A stretch of DNA of 64,000 bases from contig NW_019091388.1 in NCBI RefSeq assembly GCF_001949145.1, forward strand, positions 1,236,342-1,300,341. The letters are read 5' to 3'. Made by a program: the position numbers and the translations under genes. The notes below the pieces were generated by a model that saw only the letters and a list, made by a program, of their open reading frames with translations, had not been told where the DNA came from and searched no databases. Positions 15,401 to 25,600 of this stretch are shown here, piece by piece. The number at the start of each line of letters is the position of its first letter. The stretch's first letter is position 1. This DNA comes from Acanthaster planci (taxonomy: Eukaryota > Echinodermata > Asteroidea > Valvatida > Acanthasteridae).

Positions 15401-18400
15401 ATGTTCACAAACAAAAGCTATCTGCAGCTATGAATTTCAACTTTCAACTTGTGCACTGGAACCCAAAGTTCAGCATTTAAATCAACCTTTCATCTATGTG
15501 TCCCTGGCTTCAACTCTCATCGGATTAGTACATGTACGTGTACTGAGTTCTCAATCATGAACTTGACCTGTAGGTTGCCATGGAAGTTTAGCTTAATGTC
15601 CAACTTCCAAAAATCAACTGCTTGTCTTTTCCTCATATATTAAGTAATGCTTGTGAACTAAAAGCAACTGATATTTTGGGAGAATTCTTGGTTTTAATAC
15701 AAAAGGAATACAGAAAGCAAAAAAAGGGGACTAAAGGTTCGTCTACTGACCATGTCTGTGACATAGAGAAGGTCTCCTTCTTCAAAACTCAGCTCATCGC
15801 TCTGGTGAAAAGATAAAGAGACTTGTGTAATACTGCAACATTCTTTATCCATTAACAAACTCAATGAACAGAGCTACGGTACAGTGGTAGTCTGAATTTC
15901 CCATCAGTCAAAACTTTTTTTCAGCTCAACTTTATTTGGATGTTCTCATAATGTGCAGCATTACTGAAATTCTGACATAATGAACTTACATGTTGGGCCT
16001 GGTAGTTATAGAGTGCTCTGAAAACTTTGACCTGACCTGAAATGAGAGATACACGAAACAACCAACACATGTAATCTAGTGGTTAAACATGTACATGTAC
16101 TTCCCATTTTGTCTGCAACACTGCAAAATCTCATCGGTCTTTCAATTACATTTACAACCATATCATTTCTGGGATGGTTTGATACACTGACTGATTACAT
16201 AATGACCTATAAATTATTTTCAGCCACGAAATGCAAATGAGTATATTACTGCTCTTAATTATTCAGCATACACCAGTGTTGTCGTCAAGACCAGGCAGTC
16301 CAAGACCAAGGCCAACAGACAAAGACCAGGCCAGAAAAAGTAAAGCGTGGCCAAAACCGAGACCAAGACCAGCTGCCGGAGACCAAGACCAAAACCACAT
16401 TTGTAAATAAATGGAAGGAAATCATCTCTGTACATTGACATAAAACTGTGAGGATGGGCTATAAACCACAGAACTACATGTACACATTAGTTTGACAGAA
16501 TGGTCCTGGAATTTAGTATTAATGTTTTTTGTTGTTACTTTGCAGTTTGCATTCTTCAATGATGGGTTCACTTTTTGAACTGCTCTGAATGTCGTGACAT
16601 CAATGAACTTACACACTACCAAGGCAAAGGTACACGGCACACCACGTTGTGCCACAAATGCTATCATGGAACAGTGTCTTGTTAGTCAAGTTTGAGATTA
16701 ACAAACAGAGCATAAATAAGCGTCTAGTTACCAGACCATGCAACGTGACTACAGGTTCACAGGTACCCCGACGCCAACAAATCACGTATCTTTTTACGGT
16801 CAGTAACCAGTGAAAATTTTTTGGGGGGCTGTCACACATTGTCTTCTTCCAGGTGCAAGGTTCAACTTTGCGTGGGGAAGTTTGACTGCCAGTGCTAAAG
16901 CTCTAAACCTCAGCCATGCAACTTTTAACTTTGGGTGCGCACTTAACTCACGCAAAGGGTGAAAGTTTGCACATGACGCTCTACTGCTAGCCGTAGCTAC
17001 AACGAACGCTCGTACGTACAGTCCTTAACAGCTGTACTTACATCTTGTGGGGTCTCGATTCAAGTTTTTCATATACCGTAGGCCTACAAACAATCAAATT
17101 CATCACCAGTCAGGTATGAAATGGTGCAAAGTGTTTTCTTCAATTGGTCTTGTACTAGTCTTGGCCAACAATTCCAAGAACGGGAGGTGCGAGATCAAGA
17201 CCAAGACCGAAACCACTGATCTGAGATCAAGACCAGCATGTTCAACACCAAGACCTAGTTCAAACTGGTCTTGAGGTCGAGACTGGTGACGACTACAACA
17301 CTGGCATACAAATATCCCCTGAAACAGAAACAGGATCATATTAAACTAAAATAAGTGCCAGAGTTGTTGACTTCAGTCACTGACATGGATGTGAATTAAA
17401 AAAATTTTTTGACTTGGATGGAACTTAAAGAAAAAAACAACAACTTGTGGCCTGACTTTATAGGACAACATTTTGGGACTTGAACTTGCAAAACTTGACT
17501 AATGACTTGACTTGCTGCAACATGACTTGTGACTTGACTTTTAGAAACAAAGAACTTAATACCACAACATTGGGTGTTTTCTAGAAAGCGGCTGACAGAT
17601 AATGCAAATAAATGTTACCCTTTCTGGAAGTCACATAATCAAAGATTTTTCCTTTACTCCTACAAATAAACAGGTAATGCGGAAGAATTTGGTATTGGAC
17701 GATCACAGTTTTCAGTGTCACAGATGTGAATACCAATGCCATCTAGTATATTCAGGGGGATTTTAGCAATAAGAGGGGCTAAGTAATTAAGGGAAGGGGT
17801 CCTTAAAAGGGACCCTAACAGTCCAATACAAAATTCTTTCCTACAGTTACTTTTTTTTAGATTCTGGGAACTGAGAATTTTCATGCACATGGACAGATTG
17901 AGAACCACATTTTATGGAGAGAGTGGGACTATTATGTATATGTGTGTTTTTTTTTTTGGGGGGGGAATTTGGAATTATCTGATTTAATCTTTTATGGCCT
18001 TTCTGAGGGTGGGGCTACACACTTCGTAAATGAACAACATTGTGGAAGTTTTTTTGGGGTGCAGAATTGTCACAATCCCACCAGAAAGTTTGTCGAGCCT
18101 GTCATCGGCTACTTATTTTGATCCCGAATGACTACGCCCGATTTACATGTAAATGTCAAAGTAGTCTTGTTGGAAATGAAACAAAGACTCCCTGTCAATC
18201 CTCTGTGCTGTTATGAACCCTCAATGTACATGTACACTGTACATCATGAACTGAGCTGAGAACATCTACTGCTCTGATCTATTATACAACTTGAAGCTTA
18301 TGTATGCTTTAACCACCATGATAGACATTAACTTTTCTCTGTTCATAAAATATGCAATGTATGACCTGATGAACGCTCTGTCACAGTCATGACAGAAACA

Positions 18401-19204
18401 AACTCGCAGAGTGATGCGCAACTGAACCTGCACAAGAACCCAGATACATTTATGTCAGTCTGCACTCAACAACACCCGTTTTAATTACTTTTACAATTAA
18501 AGGTTGGTCCTGAAAAAGAGTATTCTGGCAATGTCTCTTGACTGTCAAGACCACATTTTGGGCTACATTTGGAAGAGAAACTTGCGAGAAAAATGCGACT
18601 TTCTTGCCTTCCCTCTGTCAATGTAATGCACAGTCAACTTGACACACACACACACACACACATGGCAGACTGTATATGAGCTGTGGCTGTTCTCTTCAAC
18701 ATGTTCAATACTCTTAATGGTCTTATTCCCTAATCTGCTTTTTGGGAAAGTCAGAGATCAGCTTTCGAATAAAACTATCCATTAACCAATTACAGACACT
18801 CTATCAAGCAGTTTTGGCTGTTATCTTCAATACTCTTACAATTGGCTCATTTCAACCAATAAGAGATCAGCTTTTTAATTAAACTTTTCAGTTATTAGTC
18901 AGAGACAACATGGTCTGTGTCAATGTTGTAGTTTTTACCCCATAATTTCCCTCAAAAAACAAAACCCTGCCGTCTTTCTACAAAATTAAGTTTGGTGAAA
19001 TTATGTCATTGACTATTGTCATCTTGTTCTTCTAAATACTGCAACAACCTCCACCATGGGATATTTGAGAGGCAGGTCAATTCTGTCAATATGTCTGTAC
19101 GATTTCCCGGGAAAACAAGTGCTTTCAATGTAGGCCTAAGTGGTATTACCTGGTTTAGGCACTGGCTTTGGCGGCGGTGGTGCACTTCTTGCTGGAGTTG
19201 TCAT
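9487..19204 (-). CDS. OSTF1: Osteoclast-stimulating factor 1 (SH3 + ankyrin repeats), complete
   Basis: Eight coding exons on the minus strand: 19204-19150, 16036-15990, 15801-15751, 15383-15320, 14124-14033, 11123-10925, 10220-10122, 9530-9487. All have AG/GT borders and matching phases, giving 651 nt, 216 aa (human OSTF1 is 214 aa). Order: short proline-rich N-terminus ([11 protein letters not shown]); SH3 domain about residues 19-75 with [10 protein letters not shown], the NKDWYRAR tryptophan and LIPSNY; three to four ankyrin repeats about 80-195 with [19 protein letters not shown] and [13 protein letters not shown]; acidic tail [12 protein letters not shown] followed by TAG. The tail and ankyrin motifs are diagnostic for OSTF1. 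The family is an intracellular adaptor that binds Src-type and cytoskeletal partners through SH3 and ankyrin surfaces. The start is the ATG at 19204, divergent from the RING gene. Introns 1 and 5 are the largest and carry transposon insertions. Confidence 0.95.
12319..13106. mobile_element. Foldback-type repeat built on a TCCGACGCCTCATA motif
   Basis: The motif (T)CCGACGCCTCA(TA) and its complement TATGAGGCGTTGGA recur many times in both orientations at both ends of this 790-bp stretch (for example 12330-12350, 12364-12400, 12422-12475, 13000-13030, 13063-13100). The middle (about 12540-12990) lacks the motif. This looks like a foldback element with internally repetitive termini. It sits in OSTF1 intron 5 and has no significant open frame. 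Confidence 0.65.
16273..17304. mobile_element. Non-autonomous DNA transposon with TIRs and CATACA target duplication
   Basis: The left end starts CCAGTGTTGTCGTC and the right end finishes GACGACTACAACACTGG, an imperfect terminal inverted repeat. Both ends are flanked by the same 6-mer CATACA (16267-16272 and 17305-17310), as expected for a target-site duplication. Subterminal parts are rich in GACCAAGACC-type repeats in inverted orientation (16290-16395 and 17150-17285). At 1032 bp with no long open frame, it is non-autonomous. It lies in OSTF1 intron 1, just upstream of exon 2. Confidence 0.75.
17340..17575. repeat. GACTTGACTT-type low-complexity tract
   Basis: Irregular repeats of GACTT, TTGACTT and ACTTGACTTGC run through this stretch (for example around 17480-17545). 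No coding or RNA signature is visible. It is probably a degenerate minisatellite next to the transposon at 16273-17304. Confidence 0.4.
18642..18662. repeat. (AC)n microsatellite
   Basis: About ten uninterrupted AC dinucleotides within OSTF1 intron 1. Confidence 0.9.
18683..18920. repeat. Diverged tandem duplication, about 115-bp unit
   Basis: Two consecutive blocks share an ordered set of short matches: TGGCTGTT, CTTCAA, AATACTCTTA, AGAGATCAGCTTT and TAAAACTWTYCA. The first spans about 18683-18800 and the second about 18812-18920. The copies are clearly diverged. They lie in OSTF1 intron 1 about 300-500 bp downstream of exon 1, so an intronic regulatory role is possible but unproven. Confidence 0.45.
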
Positions 19205-19608
19205 AGTTGAGCATTGACAAATAGGTCAAAAACAAGGAAAACGTTTTATTAAGATGTGAAACTTGAAAGAGAAGTGTGAAACGCGACAAAATGCCACAAC
19301 CACTGGAACTTGTTACGTTTCCTCGTTAGGTCTGATTTCCGTCACTATCATCAACGCAGAATTCACCGGTGTACAAAGTGTCCAATGCAGGTGCCAGACT
19401 ATGAGCTAAACCCGGAAGTGTATAAAATTCATAAACTGCGAACATTCATGTGTCCCAAAGATACGTGGTAATCGAATTACTCTGAAAACAAACTGGTATC
19501 TTCCAAACGGAACGAAAACAGCATTGTGCGCGCGCACGTCGTGAAGAACTTCATAAAAAATGGATATTTTTTAATCGTCACTGTATTTAACGTCGGTGAC
19601 ATCAGATT
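19205..19608. promoter_or_regulatory. Divergent (probable bidirectional) promoter, OSTF1 / RING gene
   Basis: The start codons of OSTF1 (minus, 19204) and the RING-finger gene (plus, 19609) face away from each other across 404 bp. The interval contains an ETS/GABP-type site CCGGAAGTG (19412-19420) and an alternating GC palindromic patch GTGCGCGCGCACG (about 19526-19538) resembling NRF1-type sites. ETS and NRF1 sites are typical of housekeeping bidirectional promoters. TATAAA follows the ETS site directly and may be coincidental. Transcription start sites cannot be seen from sequence. Confidence 0.6.
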
Positions 19609-22600
19609 ATGGCCGACATGGCCGACATGGCCGAGGGAGAGGAACTACCGCTTTCTATTCCTGTAAGTTTAATTCCATTCATGTCACTAGGCTGCCGGCG
19701 TGGCTGTCATCATTGACAGACTGCGTAATAAATTTTCTCATTACTTACGCCTCATCTCAAGTCAAGAGTTACTTGCAGAATTGCAAGTGCAAGTCACAAC
19801 TCTGTGTGACTTTCAGGCTTACGACAATTGTCAATGTCATCGTGACGCTGTTGATGGGTTGTCGAATGCAGTCCAGTTAGATCAAATCAATGCTGATCAG
19901 GATAGTATTTACTTAGGTCAAAACGTCTACTTTCTCAATCAAATTTTCACTGAAAAAGCTGTCCAAAGTGATCCAAATCTCTCTAAAACTTTTGCCATGT
20001 GGTTTTCTGATCACCCAACTGATTGTTTTATGAATGACATTCGACATGTTCGAGCTGTTTGTTCACTTCCTCCTGAAGATAAAGATCCAAACATATCGTG
20101 CACTTTGTGTGCATTACACATTGTGTGTGACGTGTGTTTCTGGTTGATGGCCGACTGTTATGTATTGGCAGCGGAGGTGGAATCTTGTTCTCATTGCATG
20201 ACCGTCGCATTCTAAAACCCATACTATATCAGTGTATATACAAACTCATAAGAAGTCATAGGGCTGTTAGTCACATGGAGTTGTAAGTTACACAGAGTTG
20301 TGACTTACAGTTCTTGAAATACTCAAGAGTAAAGATAGCGTCTGTCCCAACTGTAGCCACGATAGCTGGGACAGTCCCAACTGTAGTGCTATTGTTGACC
20401 AATTTCTGTAGAAAATTTCTTAACCTTATCCAAGTTTATGCATCTCTCACTTGACACAATTCATCTAAAATATGGCACTTTATCTATGACATGACATTGT
20501 AAATAATATGACTTTGGCACATACTTGGCACATGCACACTGGACCTCTGTGCTGTAGTTGGGCCGGCCCAACTATAGCACCTTAGTTTAGATGGGCCCAA
20601 CTGTAGTTGAGATGGGCCCAACTATAGTTGGGACTGATGCTGTAGTTGGGGTGTAACATGCACATTTGTCATAGTCATTAAAAGTCTGTTCATACTTGGT
20701 GCCTCTAAAAGCAAACATGTATGTAAATTGTGACGTCAGATCAAAATGTTCATGCTGCAAATTTGCAAAAGTTGAACACGGTTTTAACGCAGCGAATTTC
20801 ACATTTCATGAAGTCATCTTATTCAAAGTGTGCCGGCCTTAACCCCCACCCATTTACTGTACCAGCACTCATGGTTCTGACCATGGGTTCCATACTGGGG
20901 TACAGACCCCCACAACTATGGGGTAAGAAGAATTCCATATGGACACCACTAATACATGTAAGTCTCACAGTGTTTAGGCAGAGGGTATCGAGCGGCATCC
21001 GTAGCTCCTTTTCATGGTTCTAGGGGTCATACTATAGTGGTTGGCCATTTGGTTTTCTGACTTGGCATGACCAATCCAGTTATATTGTCATACTTTTCAG
21101 GACATTCATGATCAGTTTGCCGTTTGCACTAATGGTCAATTTTGTGCAATTTGTATCAAATCTTGGACTTTGCTTCCCCAGCTTCAAAAATAATCTTCCA
21201 CAACCACAAATAGACCGCTTGTGGCTGCTAAGTTGCGTGACCTATCCGCCCTGAGCTGAAGTGCACCCCCAATCAGCTAAAGAAAGACAGATGATAGTAA
21301 GGTTATGCAAATCCATACATTCCGAAATAAATTCGTTGCACGTAGTCAGCCTGCTTAGCGTCAAACGTGCAAATACTTGGGTGCCTATGCAGTTAGTCGG
21401 TACCAAAAACACGCCCTCTTTTGTTCCGCTCAGAGCAGGTAGTGGGAATGGAACATCAACAAATGCAACGTCCTCCCGTAACGAAGTGTGTTTTTTTAAT
21501 TTACTTGTAAGTATTATTTACCAACAATGAAGCCGATCGATGGTCAGTACAGTGCAGAGACCACTGATGTGCTGAGTTTTGTACTAACAATTGGCTTTAT
21601 TTTCGGTAAACAGCACTGAAAGCACACATTGCTATGGGAGAACACCATGTTTGTTGATGTTTGATACCCACTATAGGTCAGATGACGGTGCAGGTGCAAT
21701 CGGTCTATTACATGTAGAAACAGGGTAAATGGCTCATACAAAAAAAATAACTGAGGATTGGAAGACTGTTCCACAAGATCAACAGCTGCCATGATCAGTG
21801 GCATAGATGGGCTGATTGATGATCACACATTATTAAAGCTAAATAATAAGAATAAACTCTTGCTAAAATAAAGTAGAAATTGGAAGTTTTCCAGTTGCAT
21901 GTACTCCTGTGATCAACCCAAACTGTACCCCCAGCTGTGGTTTGTTCCAAGTGTCTACTCTGAATTGAAGTGCACCCTCACTGGTACAGAAGAGACAAGC
22001 TGGCGTGAAGTTCTCAACTGGGTTCGTGTACATGTACAATGTACATGCAGATTCTTGTGGTTTTGTGTTTCTCAGTGGCACCTCTCACGCTAAATGCATG
22101 AACCCATCCATGTGGTGAGTTCCCACCAAAGGACCATTGCTAAAATGTAAACACACGCCCTCTGTTGTTCCCGCTCAGAGCAGATACTTTGGTTTTCCCA
22201 ACTATTCCATAAGCGCTGTTGAGATAGTCCAAGCTACCTTTAGGACTGCCCTAGAGTCCGAGGAGCTACATGTAGGACCCAGCAAGTCGTCTCTTGTAAC
22301 ATTTGGCCATGATCTGGGCAGTTCAAAATATATTTTTTTCATGAAGGTCAAAGCAGTGTCTGAGCACTTCACTTGTCCCATCTGCATGGAGAGACTGTCC
22401 CAGACGTATATCACGCCCTGCGGCCATCGCTACTGCGGGATATGTATCAAAGAATGTGTCAACAGAAGGTAACCAGAAAAAGAATGTGAAATATGCACGA
22501 AAAAGGGGAGTGACCATTGGCAGGGATTGGGAGGATGACTTGGGTGGTATCGGTTTGGAACAGTATACAAATATTGAGTGGCTGAGAGTGGAATGGGAGA

Positions 22601-25600
22601 AATATTATCGTAAGGTAAAATCTGGACTTTAGTAGATTTTATCAAGTAATAGTATTCCTTCCCTTGTCATAACCCAAAGCCACTCTGTGCCCCTTGCCTT
22701 GCCTCATTTCAGGAGCCCTCTCTAGGACAGACAAGCCAACTTGTTACAATTTTTTAGTTCCTTATATCCTGTAGGAACAGTTTTAGAAGGGAGAGGGCAC
22801 GAGAAGGTTTGCAGTTTGTTGGAGTAAAGTAACTTTATTCCTTTGCCATCCTACCGGGCTATTGTCTTTACTCTAACGACTTGTATTTGTCTCTTTCTGT
22901 ATATATGTGCACATTTCTACAGATCAAAATGTCCCTGCTGCAACACAAAAGTGACAGCAGACAAGCTGTATCCTGATTGGGCGTTTGACAATCTCATCAG
23001 CATGGTTTCCACGGAGAAGTCCAAAGCGGAAGACCAATACTTTGTGAAGCTAATCCAAGAAGCAGGTATCAACAAAACAGAAACAAACAACCGTGACCAT
23101 TAGACTAGACTGGCGTAAGTCCATCCTTTTAAAAAGACAGGCCACTCAGTAGCCAGGTGGCAAGACTATGGAGAAACTGACATTGTTCTTGCAGTAGTAA
23201 ATTAAGTTTAATTCTGGTTTTATTCTCATCGAAAGGCACCGTGCAATATACATGTATGTAGAAAGTCAGACACTTGAAAATTTGACGTAAATAATACTGA
23301 TTAGTGAATGGGTTGAAGTGTCAAAGCTCCGTGTATAGCACATCGATTTAGAGACTATTAGTATTTTTGGTCTGTAATGAACAGAAAGCCTAGAGAGAAA
23401 CCTTTTTGTCTGCAGTCTCTTTGACAAACATTTTTTCCCAGCTCAATTTTCCCTCAGTTTTGATAATGGGGATTTTTTATACCAATCATGGTAAGCATAG
23501 ACATGTAAAGCGTGCTTACTCCTTACTCAGAAAAAATAGTGATATGATGTTGGCTAGAAAAGCATGTGCATCGAGCCCTGAAACCATTGTTTAGCAGGTT
23601 ACGTTCTCTGCCTGTTGGTTTCCTGCATTTCTGTCGTGGTGGGAAAGACATGTTTTAATGGACTCTTTAAGTGAAGTTGAGTTATTTTCTGTCAGCTGGT
23701 ATGCTGCCCAGTGTGGTCGAAATTCACACTGGCAAAGTTACCTCCGTGGCTTGCACCAAACTGAGAAACTTGGATTCATTGTATTCAGGGACCATCTCGT
23801 GTTCTTGGCATTTTTGCAAGTTGGTGGGAGATGGGTTAGTAGCCTGTGTATTCAATTGATAAACTGAAAATTGTTGCTTGATTATCAATCATTTCATGCC
23901 TATTGCTGGGGGGCGGGGAGGTCAGAGGACAAGAGTATGCATTCATTGTATTGTACACTGGTGAAACTGATGGAAAACTGGGCAACCCTATCATGCCTTG
24001 CTTGTCATGTTTTCATACTGTTCGATTGTCAGGTCATCATGAACATGAAGGGGCCAATCACAGAGAGGAATCTCCGATTGTAGGAACGTTACAAAGTAAG
24101 AGACTGTGAAGACTAACGAGCTGTCCTCATATTCACAGATGAATGAGACGTTGGAGGATTTCTTTAGATATTCTCAAATTGTATTGGTTGCTTTGCAGCT
24201 GTTAAACATTGTCTCCCCCTGTAGTCCAACTAGATCAACTGGAGAAGGAGGCTACTTCTAGTCTCATTGTACATGTACCACAAGTTAGAGCCAATAAAAT
24301 TCATCATCGGAAAAGAATGACTGAATTATTTTTAAACATGCTTATTGATATGTGGAGACACTGATACGTTTATGATAGTGTAATACCTCCTTGCAAATTT
24401 GAAGCTAGATGTTTCAATGAGTGCACTCAGAAGGATTTAGGCATTTCGCACCTTTTCAGTTCTTTCCGTCCATTCTTAAATTTGCCAGCAGACTAGAAAT
24501 CCAGGAGTACATCTTCACATGATTGAGCTCTAGTTTTTTCTTCTGTGGTCAGCTAGTTTTTAACAATTGTAAAGACAGGAATTTCCACTTCAAACATGCC
24601 CTGCTGGTGTGTATGGGCGCTTCGTTTGGGTGGCCTCCCTTGCATATGCTGGATCCATTGCATATTTCATTGAAACAGTAGTGTTTTGTTCTAAAAGCTG
24701 CAGGGCCGTGGTAGAAGAAAATTTAACAATTGAAATGTTTCATGGTTATCCCGCTCCTCCAATCGTACTTTTTTTCTCAACGTGTACCCACATGGATTAT
24801 TCACTTGCCACCTTCCCCCGATAAAAAGATGGAAGGACTTTGCCATTTGGGATCACATGTTCTCATCTTGGGAGTCATTGATCCTAATTCACAGAGCATC
24901 TCAAGACTGGGCTGGCTACCCATGAGCAGTACTATCAGGACTTCAAGCGGGAGTTCACCCAGCGAATTCAGGAGGTGAATTTACAGATGGAAGCACTGCA
25001 AGGAGGTAAAGACCAGGAAGTTGCCATCAAGAGCTTTCTTCCACAGTGTTGTAGTCGAGCCCATCACAAGTGCCCCTCCTAAGTCCCCCCCCAAGCCCCT
25101 TCACGAGTCCCCTCACAAGTCCTTTCACAAGACCAGTCATAAGTTACAGGATGAACAATGACAAGGAAACTGCCCTTGTCACAATTCATTGGAATAGTTA
25201 GTGGCTTGGCTCAAGACCAAATGACTTGTTGTGATGGACTTGAACACAACTCTAGATTTTCCTTGGAAGACACTGAGACAAGTATCAGCAGAATAACGGG
25301 AGGTGGGAAACTGAGCTACGATCCCCTAAAAGAGGCAACATTTTGCTTACAAATATATGTATATGACGAGAGGGCCAAATTTGTGGGACTTCAAGTTTCC
25401 ACTCTCTAAACCATTTAAAAAAGTTAGCCTCACACCTGCCAAAGCCCATAGCAACTACTACAATATTCCTCCATTTGGGAGTTCCCCTCCCTTAAATTTG
25501 TTTTGGATCTTTCCTTGGAAAGAAGTGGATGCGTTTTGAGTGAGTATTTCAGAGGTTAAGTTGTGTAATTCAGCCCCCCCAAAAGAATCAGGTTTTATGA

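Noticed and set aside
22137-22472. RING exon read as a longer frame starting at 22137
   Set aside because: The upstream part lies in MITE copy 2 and intron; the phase from exon 1 requires the acceptor at 22346.
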